The notes under the pieces: model-generated
Seen by the model: the letters and a program-made list of their open reading frames with translations, nothing else
The model's database searches: none
Told to the model about the DNA's origin: nothing
Part shown: one piece after another, positions 29,482-38,012 of the stretch
Layout: each line of letters opens with the position of its first letter
Numbering within the stretch: the stretch's first letter is position 1
Made by a program: the position numbers and the translations under genes
Assembly (NCBI GenBank): GCA_017994935.1
Contig: JAGOJU010000005.1
Span: 54,136-118,135 of the forward strand
Reading direction: 5' to 3'
DNA length: 64,000 nt
From: Opitutaceae bacterium
GTDB lineage: Bacteria; Verrucomicrobiota; Verrucomicrobiia; Opitutales; Opitutaceae

Positions 29482-30885
29482 TCAGTGTCTCGCCGGCGGA
29501 GGCAGGGGCGCGTTCCAGGTGAGCCACGCATCATGGAGCTCGCGCACGAGCTGTGGGTGCTTACCGGCAACGTCGTGCAACTCGCTGATGTCCTTTCCGA
29601 GATGATAGAGCTGCGGTTTCCATTCCGGCGACAGCATCATCAATTTCCAGTCGCCCCGGCGCAAGGCGGCTGATGATTTGACTTTCCAATAGAGGGTCGC
29701 ATGCGGTTCCCCCTCCTTCTGCGCCCGGAGGTAGGGGAGGAGATCGACCCCATCGACGACGGTCCCGGAGGGTACATCGACTCCGCCGGCAGCACAAAGC
29801 GTCGGCAGCACATCGTTCGCGATCACCGGGCGACGGTACTCACGCCCTCCCGCAAGTCGTGCAGGCCAGCGCATGAGGAAGGGTTCGCGGATTCCTCCCT
29901 CGAGGAGTTCCGTCTTCGCGCCACGAAGCGCTCCCGTCGATCCCACGACAATCTGCTGCGGCCAGTCCGGTTTCCATCCTTCAATCCGCGGCCCGCCGAT
30001 CGCCGGGCCATTGTCACCGAGGAATAACACCAACGTGTTCTCCTCGAGTCCGCGCTTCCGCAATCCCTCCATGATGTGCCCCACACCCTCATCGAGGCCG
30101 GCAATCATCGAGGCATAAAGCCTCAGCACCTCATTCGGCAGGTGTGCAAAACGTTCCCGATCCTGCGTGCGCCCTTGCCAGGGGCTGTGCACCGCATTGA
30201 ATCCCACAAAGAGGAAGAACGACTCATCCGCATGGCGATCGATGAACTCGACCGCTTTCCTTGCAAGACGATCGCTGAGGTACTCGTCACCCTGCCGCAC
30301 TGGCCCCCAGTACTGCGTCTTGCTGGAACGGAATCCCGGATTCTTCGTTGCATTGCTTCCGATGTAACGTCCATCCGCCTGGGGCCAGTAGTCCGATTCC
30401 CACTCGATGAAATCGTGGATCTCGTCGAACACGGTTTCCGCGGGACGAATGATATTCCATTTTCCTATAAGACCCGTGACATAGCCGCCGTCGCGCAACA
30501 GTTCAGGCAGGAGGCGCTGCGTATCGGGCAGCTTGTGGGCGCTCCGGTCGTCGTTCCACGTCATCCCGAAACGCTGCGGATAGGCCCCGCTCATGAGGCT
30601 GAGCCGGCTCGGCGCGCACGCGGGACAAGTGACATATGCATCGGTGAAGCGCGTGCCTTCGCGCGCCAGGCGGTCAAGGTTTGGGGTGGGAACATCCCGA
30701 TTGCCATAGACGCCAAGGTCCCCGTACCCGAGATCATCGGCGAGCAGCAGGACGATGTTCGGTCTGGAACCGGCGGATGCCGCCACACCCGCAGCCGACA
30801 AAAGGCTGCAAGGCAACAGCAGCCAAAGTGCAGCCCTCCAGCGGGGAAAGCACAGCCGGCCTCGGAAAAAGTTTTGGGGATTCAC
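29482..30885 (-). CDS. exported sulfatase (arylsulfatase family)
   Basis: A 467-residue type I sulfatase. From this GTG start the N-terminal segment (FRGRLCFPRWRAALWLLLPCSLLSA in sense) is a good signal peptide. The active-site motif C-A-P-S-R has Cys90, which must be converted to formylglycine by a maturase not in this window. Metal ligands are visible in L-A-D-D-L-G-Y-G-D and F-L-G-D-N-G. Subfamily motifs place it in the large S1 group, whose members desulfate carbohydrates. An upstream in-frame ATG at 30984 would add 33 residues before the signal peptide. It converges on the beta-helix gene with 83 bases between, and is divergent from a metal uptake operon. Confidence 0.92.
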   Translation of the reverse strand: MNPQNFFRGRLCFPRWRAALWLLLPCSLLSAAGVAASAGSRPNIVLLLADDLGYGDLGVYGNRDVPTPNLDRLAREGTRFTDAYVTCPACAPSRLSLMSGAYPQRFGMTWNDDRSAHKLPDTQRLLPELLRDGGYVTGLIGKWNIIRPAETVFDEIHDFIEWESDYWPQADGRYIGSNATKNPGFRSSKTQYWGPVRQGDEYLSDRLARKAVEFIDRHADESFFLFVGFNAVHSPWQGRTQDRERFAHLPNEVLRLYASMIAGLDEGVGHIMEGLRKRGLEENTLVLFLGDNGPAIGGPRIEGWKPDWPQQIVVGSTGALRGAKTELLEGGIREPFLMRWPARLAGGREYRRPVIANDVLPTLCAAGGVDVPSGTVVDGVDLLPYLRAQKEGEPHATLYWKVKSSAALRRGDWKLMMLSPEWKPQLYHLGKDISELHDVAGKHPQLVRELHDAWLTWNAPLPPPARH

Positions 30886-31237
30886 GCTCGCGGATTTGCA
30901 GCGAGGTTCCGCGGTGACGCAAATTTCAAATACAGCCCCCTCCCCCCTGGCAGCAAGGCACGGCAACGCCCGGTCCAATTGCACAACCCCCTGTCAATCG
31001 ATACGATCCACAGCCTGGGCGATAGTCAAAGCGACCGGCAGAAGTGTGTCTCGCTCCTGCGCCCGGCACACATGTGCCCGCGTCTGCATCCGCGCCCAAC
31101 CGTGAAATCTCACCGGACCTGCCAAAATTCTGGCACTGGGATGCTTGACGTCTTTGATAGGCTGCCTGTTTGCGGCCTGCGCCGTCCGGCAATGGTGCAC
31201 CTGTTGCAAGGCTGCCAGCTCCCTCACTTCCGACTCC
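30886..31237. other. divergent intergenic region before the metal uptake operon
   Basis: The region separates the sulfatase (-) from the His-rich lipoprotein gene (+). It contains a 16-base palindrome at 31120-31135. The possible N-terminal extension of the sulfatase (to 30984) overlaps its left part. No other gene or clear promoter is seen. Confidence 0.45.
31120..31135. promoter_or_regulatory. candidate operator TGCCAAAATTCTGGCA
   Basis: An even palindrome with seven of eight symmetric base pairs, centred about 110 bases upstream of the His-rich lipoprotein start and in front of the Zn/Mn importer. Its size and place suit a metalloregulator such as a Fur/Zur-type protein, but it does not match a consensus I know. 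Confidence 0.4.
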
Positions 31238-31747
31238 ATGAAACCTCCCTCCCTCCTGACCGCTCTCATCCTTGCCCTGACGACGGCTTTGGCCGGTTGC
31301 TCCAGGCAGCATTCCGACCATGACCATGCCGGTCACAATCATGACCACGGTGACGGGCATGGGCACGTGCACGCCGCTCCGCACGGCGGCAGTCTCTGCG
31401 CGATCGGCGATCATCAGTTCAACGTGGAATTTGTCCTCGATCCCGCAGCGGGAAAACTGACCGCCTATGCACTCGATGCGCATGCTGAAAACTTCGTGCG
31501 CATCGCCGCCGCCACGCTGGAAATCCAGATCACCACACCCTCGCCTTCCCGCACCCTGACCCTCACCGCCGTTGCGAACAGCGCCACAGGAGAAACGGTG
31601 GGAAACACCTCCCAGTTCGAGGCCGGCGCCGACTGGCTGAAGGGTGCGACAAGCCTCTCGGGAATACTCACCCGGTTTGATGCACAGGGATCGGCCTTCC
31701 AGAATGTTCCCATCGCCATTGTGCCGCCCACTGCGGCGGGCCACTAG
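31238..31747 (+). CDS. His-rich metal-binding lipoprotein
   Basis: A 169-residue lipoprotein. The signal ends in the lipobox L-A-G-C (Cys21). Just after it is a segment (about 25-50) packed with His and Asp residues, such as H-S-D-H-D-H and H-N-H-D-H-G-D-G-H-G-H-V-H, well suited to bind zinc or nickel. The remaining 115 residues form a beta-rich domain of unknown family. It is first in a unit with a metal ABC importer, 18 bases before the binding-protein gene. I infer that it sequesters metal at the membrane surface or hands it to the binding protein. The ATG at 31238 was chosen because it produces the lipoprotein signal. Confidence 0.75.
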   Translation: MKPPSLLTALILALTTALAGCSRQHSDHDHAGHNHDHGDGHGHVHAAPHGGSLCAIGDHQFNVEFVLDPAAGKLTAYALDAHAENFVRIAAATLEIQITTPSPSRTLTLTAVANSATGETVGNTSQFEAGADWLKGATSLSGILTRFDAQGSAFQNVPIAIVPPTAAGH

Positions 31748-31765
31748 AGCCAGCCACCCCACCGG

Positions 31766-32686
31766 ATGCGTCCAAGGTGGTCCTGTTTTTCGAGCTGTGC
31801 GCTGCTGCTCGCTTTCACCGCGAGTGGAGCATGCCAGCCCCTGCGCGTGGTCACGCTTCACAGCGTCCTGACCGAGGTCGCAGGCGAGATCGGCGGTGAT
31901 TCCGTTGAGGTCAAGGCGCTGGTCCGACCCGGAGTCGATCCGCATGTCTACGAGCCCACACCCGCGGACATCCGTGTTCTTCAGTCGGCTGAGATTGTCC
32001 TGGCAAGCGGCCTGGGACTCGAAACCTACCTCCCCCGCATCGCACACGAACTCCCGGAAGACATTGTTGTGCGCACCGGCGACCTCCTGCCCGACAATCT
32101 CAAGCTGAGTTGCACCGATCACGCGCATGCGGAACACTCCCCGGTCGACGGGCACCGTCATGGAGAAATTGATCCCCACTGGTGGCAGAGCATCGAACCC
32201 ATGATCGCGATTACGCGGATCGTTGAGGCGGAGTTCATTCTTCGCCGCCCGGAACATGCAGCTTCCTTTTCCCGGAACTCCGAGACCTACCGCAGCCGCC
32301 TGCGTTTCCTGCAGGAATGGGCACGGCAGGAGGTTTCGAAATTGCCTGCTGATCGCCGCATGCTGGTGACCTCGCACGATGCGTTCGGGTACCTCGCGCG
32401 GGAGCAGGGTTTCATCCTCCATCCAATCCTTGGGACCAACACCGCCACTGACACCAGCGCACGCCAGCTCGCATTCATCATCGCGATCGTTCGAAGGAAT
32501 CACATCAAGGCGGTATTTGCCGAGCGTTCTGGAAGTTCACGCCTCATCCAGACCGTGGTCCGGGAAACAGGTGCGGCCCTTGCACCGCCTTTGTGCGCAG
32601 ACGGGCTGGCGCCTGAGCCCGCATTCGCAACCTATGATTCGATGATGCGGACCAATCTCCGCACAATCGTCGACGCCTTGCGCTGA
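31766..32686 (+). CDS. zinc/manganese ABC transporter substrate-binding protein
   Basis: A 306-residue periplasmic binding protein of the metal cluster (ZnuA/MntC type). Candidate metal ligands are His60 (D-P-H-V-Y-E), His138 (D-P-H-W-W), His204 (S-H-D-A-F-G-Y) and an acidic residue late in the protein. A His-rich loop (roughly 118-132, D-H-A-H-A-E-H to G-H-R-H) precedes the second ligand, as in zinc-binding ZnuA proteins. The signal peptide ends near S-G-A-C-Q, an imperfect lipobox, so it may be lipidated. The order binding protein, ATPase, permease on + completes the importer. Zinc is the more likely substrate because of the His loops, but manganese is possible. Confidence 0.9.
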   Translation: MRPRWSCFSSCALLLAFTASGACQPLRVVTLHSVLTEVAGEIGGDSVEVKALVRPGVDPHVYEPTPADIRVLQSAEIVLASGLGLETYLPRIAHELPEDIVVRTGDLLPDNLKLSCTDHAHAEHSPVDGHRHGEIDPHWWQSIEPMIAITRIVEAEFILRRPEHAASFSRNSETYRSRLRFLQEWARQEVSKLPADRRMLVTSHDAFGYLAREQGFILHPILGTNTATDTSARQLAFIIAIVRRNHIKAVFAERSGSSRLIQTVVRETGAALAPPLCADGLAPEPAFATYDSMMRTNLRTIVDALR

Positions 32687-32703
32687 CCCCTGCCGTCACC
32701 TCC

Positions 32704-33444
32704 ATGACCCACCACGACATTTTCCGCCTGAAAGATGTGACGGTCCGCTACGGGCGCAGGCTCGCGCTGGATCATGTCACCACGCAGATTCCCTGCGGGG
32801 GGCTCGTCGCGCTGGTCGGTCCCAACGGCGCGGGTAAAAGCACCCTCCTGAAGAGCCTTCTCGGATGGCTGGCGCTGAGCGAGGGGGAGATCCGTCTCGG
32901 TGACCACCACCCCCGCCACCTCCATCCCAGGCTCGCCTACCTGCCGCAACGCCCCGAAGTCGAATGGGATTTTCCCATCACTGTTCGGGAGGTTGTGGCC
33001 CAGGGACGCTGGCCCTCCCTCGGTTACTTCCGGCGTTTCACGGCCGAGGAAAACAGAAAGGTCGACGATGCGCTGCAGGAACTCGACCTCGTCGCACTCC
33101 AGCACGAACAGATCCGGCGACTGTCCGGCGGGCAGCAGCAGCGCATGTTTCTGGCTCGTTCGGTCGCGCAGGGCGCGGACATCTTTCTGCTCGATGAGCC
33201 CTTCAACAGCCTGGATCTTGCCGCCCGCGCGGACCTGCTCCACCTGCTGCAGCGCTGGCTTGGGCAGGGACGCACGGTCATCGCGGCGGTGCACGACCTG
33301 GCGATCGCCCGCTCGCACTTCTCCCATGCGGTGCTGCTCGACACGCGTCTGATAGCCGCGGGCCCGACCGCCGAGGCGCTCAGCGATGCCAACATCGACA
33401 TCGCCTTCAGGTCCCACATGCCCGTGCTGGGCGCCCGGCCATGA
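32704..33444 (+). CDS. zinc/manganese ABC transporter ATP-binding protein
   Basis: A 246-residue ABC ATPase. Walker A is G-P-N-G-A-G-K-S-T, the signature is L-S-G-G-Q-Q-Q-R, Walker B is I-F-L-L-D-E-P, and the switch His is in A-V-H-D-L. Metal-family features are P-Q-R-P-E-V-E-W-D-F-P-I-T-V and W-P-S-L-G-Y-F-R-R-F, which are common in MntB/ZnuC proteins. It starts 17 bases after the binding-protein stop, and its last four bases (ATGA) overlap the permease start, so the two are probably translated together. It powers uptake through the adjacent permease. Confidence 0.93.
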   Translation: MTHHDIFRLKDVTVRYGRRLALDHVTTQIPCGGLVALVGPNGAGKSTLLKSLLGWLALSEGEIRLGDHHPRHLHPRLAYLPQRPEVEWDFPITVREVVAQGRWPSLGYFRRFTAEENRKVDDALQELDLVALQHEQIRRLSGGQQQRMFLARSVAQGADIFLLDEPFNSLDLAARADLLHLLQRWLGQGRTVIAAVHDLAIARSHFSHAVLLDTRLIAAGPTAEALSDANIDIAFRSHMPVLGARP

Positions 33445-34349
33445 CCTTTTCCCAATCCTTTGCCTTCATCGATGCATGCATGGAACCCTTCCGCCATGGG
33501 TTCATGCTGCGAGGTCTCGCATCCGCGCTGCTTCTGAGCGTGAGCGGCGCCCTGCTCGGCAGCATCCTGATTCTGCGAAGACTCGCGTTGCTGGGCGACG
33601 CATTGTCGCACTCGCTGCTTCCGGGTGTTGCAGTTGCCTGGCTGCTTTTCGGACGGGGTGTTTTCGCGATGCTTATCGGGGCGCTGGCCACCGGACTCCT
33701 CATCGCGCTCGCCAGTGCCCTGCTGAGCCGTCTCACGCGTCTGAAGGAAGACGCGGCTTTCGGAGCATTTTTTCTCGTGGCGTACGCCGCAGGCATCGCC
33801 CTGGTCAGCCGGACGGGAACGGGCGTCGATCTCCTCCATTTTCTCTTCGGCAACATCCTCGGCGTCGGCCCCGCGGACATTGCGCTGACTGCGACTGCAA
33901 CAGGAATCACCTCAATTCTGTTCCTCCTGTTCCGCCGCGGAATTGTGCTCGAGGTCTTCGACCCCGTGTTTTCCCGCGCATCAGGAATGCACGTCCGCTG
34001 GTTTCACATCGGATTTCTCTGTCTGGCCGTCCTCAATCTTGTCGCCGCGCTGCAAACCATGGGAGTGATCCTCGCGCTGGGGCTTTTCCTCCTGCCCGCG
34101 GCAACCGCCTACCTCTGGTGCGATCGCTTCCGCACCTTGCTCCTGGCGGCGATGCTGACCGGCATGCTCGGCTCGGCCGCAGGTCTCATCCTAAGCTACC
34201 ATACCGGCATTTCGAGCGGACCGTCGATTGTGCTGTGCCTGGGTGCGGGTTTCCTGCTCTCCGCGCTTCTCAGCCCCCGCTACGGCGTGCTGCACGCCTT
34301 GCGCACCGCCTGGCGCGAACGGCGCGCCGTGCGCCATACGACCGATTAG
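33441..34349 (+). CDS. zinc/manganese ABC transporter permease
   Basis: A 302-residue inner-membrane permease with eight or so hydrophobic helices. The sequence L-L-G-D-A-L-S-H-S-L-L-P-G-V-A-V-A-W near residue 50 is diagnostic for the ZnuB/MntC permease family, where G-D-A-L-S-H-S recurs. The coupling region is in R-A-S-G-M-H-V-R-W. It overlaps the ATPase gene by four bases and ends 17 bases before the stop of a convergent ABC ATPase gene. Together with the two preceding genes it makes a complete importer; no fused domains are seen. Confidence 0.92.
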   Translation: MTFSQSFAFIDACMEPFRHGFMLRGLASALLLSVSGALLGSILILRRLALLGDALSHSLLPGVAVAWLLFGRGVFAMLIGALATGLLIALASALLSRLTRLKEDAAFGAFFLVAYAAGIALVSRTGTGVDLLHFLFGNILGVGPADIALTATATGITSILFLLFRRGIVLEVFDPVFSRASGMHVRWFHIGFLCLAVLNLVAALQTMGVILALGLFLLPAATAYLWCDRFRTLLLAAMLTGMLGSAAGLILSYHTGISSGPSIVLCLGAGFLLSALLSPRYGVLHALRTAWRERRAVRHTTD

Positions 34350-34366
34350 GCACACGGGACGCAGCC

Positions 34367-35158
34367 TCAGCGTCCGCGGGCGCGTGGAAGCACGATGGGC
34401 ACGCCGTTTCCAGGGTGTCGGATGACTTCGAGATCCTCGCCGTAAACGGGACCCAGGACTTCGGGGCTGAGAATTTCCGCTGGTGTGCCATGACCGCAGA
34501 TCCTGCCGTCGGCCAGCAACACCACACGGTCCGCACAGAGTGCGGCCAGGGCGAGGTCGTGCAGGGTCAGGACCACGGCCATGCCCTCCTCCCTCGACAA
34601 CGTCCTGACCAGCGTGAGAATCTCCGCCTGGTAGTGGAGATCCAGATACGTCAGGGGCTCGTCCAGAAGGAGCACCGCTGGAGCCTGCGCCAGAGCCCTG
34701 GCCAGCAGGACCCGCCGCACCTCGCCGCCAGAGAGCGTCGCCATGGATCGCCCGGCAAGTCCAACAAGTCCAAATCGCGCCATCGCCTGCATCACGGCTT
34801 CCTTGTCGCCGGAGGTATACGAAGCCAGCCAGCCGCGGTGCGGGGCCCGCGCCAGTTGAATCGTCTCACGCACCGTCAGCGGCCAGATGGCTGTCGCCGC
34901 CCGCTGCGGCGCCAGCGCAACACGAGCCGCCACCTCGCGGGGACTGCGATTCCAGATCGACACGCCGTCAAGCCGCACCTCCCCACTGACCGGCCGCACC
35001 AGTCGGTCCAGGGCATGCAGGAGGGTCGTCTTTCCCGATCCGTTCGGGCCGATCAGCGCGCAGACCTCCCCGGATTCCACTGAAAAGTCCACTCCTGTGA
35101 ACACGGAAGTCCCGTCGTATCCGCACGACAGATTCACCGCCTCGAGACGCATGCTCAT
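34367..35158 (-). CDS. FecE/BtuD-type ABC transporter ATP-binding protein
   Basis: A 263-residue ABC ATPase for a type II (siderophore, heme or vitamin B12) importer. Walker A is G-P-N-G-S-G-K-T-T, the signature is L-S-G-G-E-V-R-R, Walker B is V-L-L-L-D-E-P-L-T-Y-L-D-L and the switch His is in T-L-H-D-L. The last pattern (D-E-P-x-x-x-L-D-L) and the size are typical of FecE/BtuD/HmuV proteins. It is last in a three-gene minus-strand operon, overlapping the permease gene by four bases (ATGA). The upstream frame open to 35785 lies in another gene, so the ATG at 35158 is the start. Confidence 0.92.
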   Translation of the reverse strand: MSMRLEAVNLSCGYDGTSVFTGVDFSVESGEVCALIGPNGSGKTTLLHALDRLVRPVSGEVRLDGVSIWNRSPREVAARVALAPQRAATAIWPLTVRETIQLARAPHRGWLASYTSGDKEAVMQAMARFGLVGLAGRSMATLSGGEVRRVLLARALAQAPAVLLLDEPLTYLDLHYQAEILTLVRTLSREEGMAVVLTLHDLALAALCADRVVLLADGRICGHGTPAEILSPEVLGPVYGEDLEVIRHPGNGVPIVLPRARGR

Positions 35159-36222
35159 GTCAGCCGACCTCCCCGCGCCTTGAGCAGATACAGGAAAAAC
35201 GGCCCCCCGAGGAACGCGGTCACTATGCCGATCGGCACCTCCACGGGAGCCAGCAGGGTGCGGGCCGCGAGATCGGCCCATACCAGCAGGATGGCGCCGA
35301 GCAGCGCGCTCGTCGGCAGGAGCATCCTGTGGGAGGCGCCAAACAGCAGGCGCGCGATATGCGGCGCGATCAGCCCGACAAACCCGATGATGCCGCTGAA
35401 GGCAACCGCGACGGAAGCCGCCATGGTTGCAGCGCCGATGATGATGAGCCGCGCCAAACGGACCGACAGTCCCAGGCTCCGAGCCACGTCGTCGCCGGCG
35501 GTCAGGGCATCCAGTGGCCGGGACATGAGTTGGAGGATGACATAACAAACGGCCAGGTAGGGACCCGCCATCCGGACATACGACCAGTCGCGACCGGAAA
35601 AGCTGCCCAGCAGCCAGTTGAAGGCCTGGAACCACGGCTGATTTGCCCAGAGGAGCAGAAAGGAAACGATTGCAGAGAGCATGGTGCTGAGCGCGGTGCC
35701 CGCCAGCAGCAGTGAGGCCATGGAGGAATTGGAGCCCGTTTCCGCAAGGGCCAGCGCGCACAGCACCGCCCCAATTGCCCCACAAAATGCAGCCAGCGGC
35801 AAAGGCCCCAGGCCGGCCCAGCCTGCGCTGAAGCCCAGTGTCAGTGCAAGGGTTGCCCCCAGTGCCGCGCCGCTGGAGGCGCCGACAACAAAGGGATCGG
35901 CGAGTGCATTGCGGAACAACGCCTGAAAGGCTACTCCAGCACTGGCCAGCGCGGCGCCGACCAGCGCCGCAAGGACTGCCCGCGGAAGTCGAAGGTCCCA
36001 GAGCACGGCAACATGGACGGCGCTCGCGTTTTCGCTGAAGGTGAGCGCGCGAAACAGTGAACCGGGTGGGATTGATACACTGCCGAGCGCAACACTGGCA
36101 GCCAGGCTCGCCAGCAGTGCGATGGCAAGCAGCACGACCCAGCCCGGTTTCGGGAAGCAGGTCCGACTCCCTGCCGCGTGTTCCTGCAGTCCTTTCCCAG
36201 CCTCGATGCCGCTCTGTCTCAT
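35155..36222 (-). CDS. FecCD/BtuC-family ABC transporter permease
   Basis: A 355-residue permease with about ten transmembrane helices. Family motifs include L-R-L-P-R-A-V-L-A-A-L-V-G-A-A-L-A-S-A-G near 77-96, then N-A-L-A-D-P-F-V-V-G-A-S-S-G-A, and near the end G-I-I-G-F-V-G-L-I-A-P-H-I-A-R with G-P-F-F-L-Y-L-L. All are hallmarks of BtuC/FecCD/FhuB proteins, which carry iron-siderophores, heme or cobalamin. It is the middle gene of the operon, overlapping both neighbours by four bases, so expression is tightly coupled. The cargo cannot be told from this subunit. Confidence 0.94.
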   Translation of the reverse strand: MRQSGIEAGKGLQEHAAGSRTCFPKPGWVVLLAIALLASLAASVALGSVSIPPGSLFRALTFSENASAVHVAVLWDLRLPRAVLAALVGAALASAGVAFQALFRNALADPFVVGASSGAALGATLALTLGFSAGWAGLGPLPLAAFCGAIGAVLCALALAETGSNSSMASLLLAGTALSTMLSAIVSFLLLWANQPWFQAFNWLLGSFSGRDWSYVRMAGPYLAVCYVILQLMSRPLDALTAGDDVARSLGLSVRLARLIIIGAATMAASVAVAFSGIIGFVGLIAPHIARLLFGASHRMLLPTSALLGAILLVWADLAARTLLAPVEVPIGIVTAFLGGPFFLYLLKARGGRLT

Positions 36223-37193
36223 GGTGAAGGCGCAGGTGAGAACACCCCCGGATAGAGCGTCCTTGCGACCAGCTCTAGTCCGTCGACCAACCGTGGTCCC
36301 GGCCGCGAAGTCAGATCACCCGACACCGCAAATACCCGTGAATGTCGGACCGCATCGACCCCCGCCCATCCCTTGCGAGCGCGCAGCTTTTCAAGTGTCA
36401 TCGTGTCGACGCCTGGCACCTCCGGTCCCAGAATGACCTGTGGATCACGCGCAATCACCGATTCCGTGTTCACCTGTGGAAATTCCGTGTCGATGTCCGC
36501 AAAAACATTCACGCCGCCCGCCATTTCGAGCAATTGACCAATGAAGCTGTTGCGCCCGCTGGTGATGAGTGGCGCATCGAAGACCTCCCAGTAGACACGG
36601 AGACGGTCGACCGGACGTATCCTCGCCACCTGCTTCGCAACGGCATCCACCCGCGCCTGCATCGATTTCACCAGATTGTCGGCCTGCGATTGCCGCCCCG
36701 TCGCCTGGCCGATCAGAACAATGGACGCATACACACCTGCGAAGTCGGATGCCTTGATGCTGAGCGCGGGTATACCCCGCTTCGAAAGCAACTCAATGAC
36801 CGCGAGGTGATGCTCATCTCCCGCCAGCACGAGATCTGGATGAAGCGACACCACCGATTCAAGATTGACCGTGCTCCCGGCGAAGCCTCCCACCTTCGGC
36901 CGGTTCGCAGCCTCGGCCGGAAAATCGCAGAATGTCGTCACCCCCACGACCCTGTCACCCGCACCAATTGCAAAAAGGATCTCGGTGTTTGCGGGCGAAA
37001 GGGAAATGATGCGTTTTGGCTCCGATTGAAGGGTAACAGATCGCCCAAATGCGTCCCTCACCGTCACCGGCCACGACCCCTCCGCCGTCAACTGCGGCGG
37101 GCACAACCCCAGCAGAAGCAGCAGGCAAATGACCTGAAACTGCGACGTCCAATACCGGCGGTGGTGTGACAAGAAATGGAGTGATCTCGACAT
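36219..37193 (-). CDS. BtuF/FhuD-type substrate-binding protein
   Basis: A 324-residue periplasmic binding protein of the TroA-like helical-backbone family. The signal peptide is about 1-40. The mature start has V-R-D-A-F-G-R-S-V-T-L and P-K-R-I-I-S-L-S-P-A-N-T-E-I-L-F-A-I-G-A-G-D-R-V-V-G-V-T, which is close to cobalamin-binding BtuF. Further motifs are C-D-F-P, K-V-G-G-F, and H-P-D-L-V-L. Vitamin B12 is a plausible cargo, yet an iron-siderophore or heme cannot be excluded. No cobalamin riboswitch was recognised in the 142 bases upstream. The ATG at 37193 was chosen for the signal peptide; 35 residues more are open upstream. Confidence 0.88.
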   Translation of the reverse strand: MSRSLHFLSHHRRYWTSQFQVICLLLLLGLCPPQLTAEGSWPVTVRDAFGRSVTLQSEPKRIISLSPANTEILFAIGAGDRVVGVTTFCDFPAEAANRPKVGGFAGSTVNLESVVSLHPDLVLAGDEHHLAVIELLSKRGIPALSIKASDFAGVYASIVLIGQATGRQSQADNLVKSMQARVDAVAKQVARIRPVDRLRVYWEVFDAPLITSGRNSFIGQLLEMAGGVNVFADIDTEFPQVNTESVIARDPQVILGPEVPGVDTMTLEKLRARKGWAGVDAVRHSRVFAVSGDLTSRPGPRLVDGLELVARTLYPGVFSPAPSP

Positions 37194-37335
37194 GAACAAA
37201 CCGGGAAACCCTGTCAGTGCTTTGTCATGCTGTCGCGAGAAATCATGCGAGCACAAGGGCAGCTCCGTGGAATTCGTCTTTGCAAACCTCCGCGGCAAAC
37301 GGTTCCCTGATCAACCTCCGCACTTAATTCCGCCC

Positions 37336-37983
37336 ATGATTCGCGCCCTGGTTTTCGACTTTGACGGTCTCATACTTGATACGGAAACCCCGCTGATCGA
37401 TGCCTACTCGGATGTGCATTCAGCCTACGGGAAACCCTTTGATCGAAATCTCTTCATCCACGGGGTGGGCCACGTCGACTTCGCATTCGATCCCTGGAAG
37501 GAGTTTGGCGGCGGGCACGATCGGACCGAACTCGATCGCGAAATGCGCTTCTACAAGCAGATCCGCGTGCTGGCCCAGCCTATCCTTCCGGGAGTGGTGA
37601 CCATGATGAACCATGCGCGGGAGAATGGTTTGTCGGTGGCACTGGCCTCGAATTCTCCTCATCCGCACTGCGATGGCCATCTCGAGCGCATCGGTCTGAT
37701 CGAGCGGTTTCATGTCATCGCGTGCCGCGAGGACGTGACATCGCCAAAACCCGAACCCGACCTCTATCAGCTGGCCGTCACCAGGCTCGGACTGAATCCC
37801 CACGAAGCCATTGCCTTCGAGGACTCGCACGCCGGTTCGCTGGCAGCCAAACGGGCCGGATTGTGGTGCGTCGCCATTCCGAATCCTTCGAGCGCACATC
37901 ACGATTTCACGCACGCGGACCACCGCGCCAATTCGATGGCGGACCTGACGCTTGAGGCGCTGATCTCGCGATTCTCGCGGTAG
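37336..37983 (+). CDS. HAD-superfamily hydrolase (phosphoglucomutase-like subfamily)
   Basis: A 215-residue haloacid dehalogenase fold enzyme. The nucleophile motif is F-D-F-D-G-L-I-L-D-T-E (Asp8, Asp10), with the helical cap between about 16 and 85. Motif II is A-S-N-S near residue 110, motif III is the Lys of S-P-K-P-E-P-D, and motif IV is F-E-D-S-H-A-G. This is the beta-phosphoglucomutase/CbbY-like group, which contains phosphatases and mutases for sugar phosphates. The substrate is unknown. Starting at the ATG 37336 puts the nucleophile at the usual distance from the N-terminus. It diverges from the metal ABC operon and converges on an exonuclease. Confidence 0.92.
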   Translation: MIRALVFDFDGLILDTETPLIDAYSDVHSAYGKPFDRNLFIHGVGHVDFAFDPWKEFGGGHDRTELDREMRFYKQIRVLAQPILPGVVTMMNHARENGLSVALASNSPHPHCDGHLERIGLIERFHVIACREDVTSPKPEPDLYQLAVTRLGLNPHEAIAFEDSHAGSLAAKRAGLWCVAIPNPSSAHHDFTHADHRANSMADLTLEALISRFSR

Positions 37984-38012
37984 CAGCCAACCACCCGCCC
38001 CCAGCACACGCG

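Noticed and set aside
30926..32503. 525-residue minus-strand frame over the lipoprotein and metal-binding genes
   Set aside because: It is antisense to three recognisable coding signals and reads as low-complexity sequence.
33386..35083. 565-residue plus-strand frame over the permease and ABC ATPase
   Set aside because: It reads as Arg/His/Pro-rich sequence out of frame with both genes.
37194..37335. Cobalamin riboswitch before the BtuF-like gene
   Set aside because: The 142-base region is too short for a typical example and no B12-box-like sequence was found.
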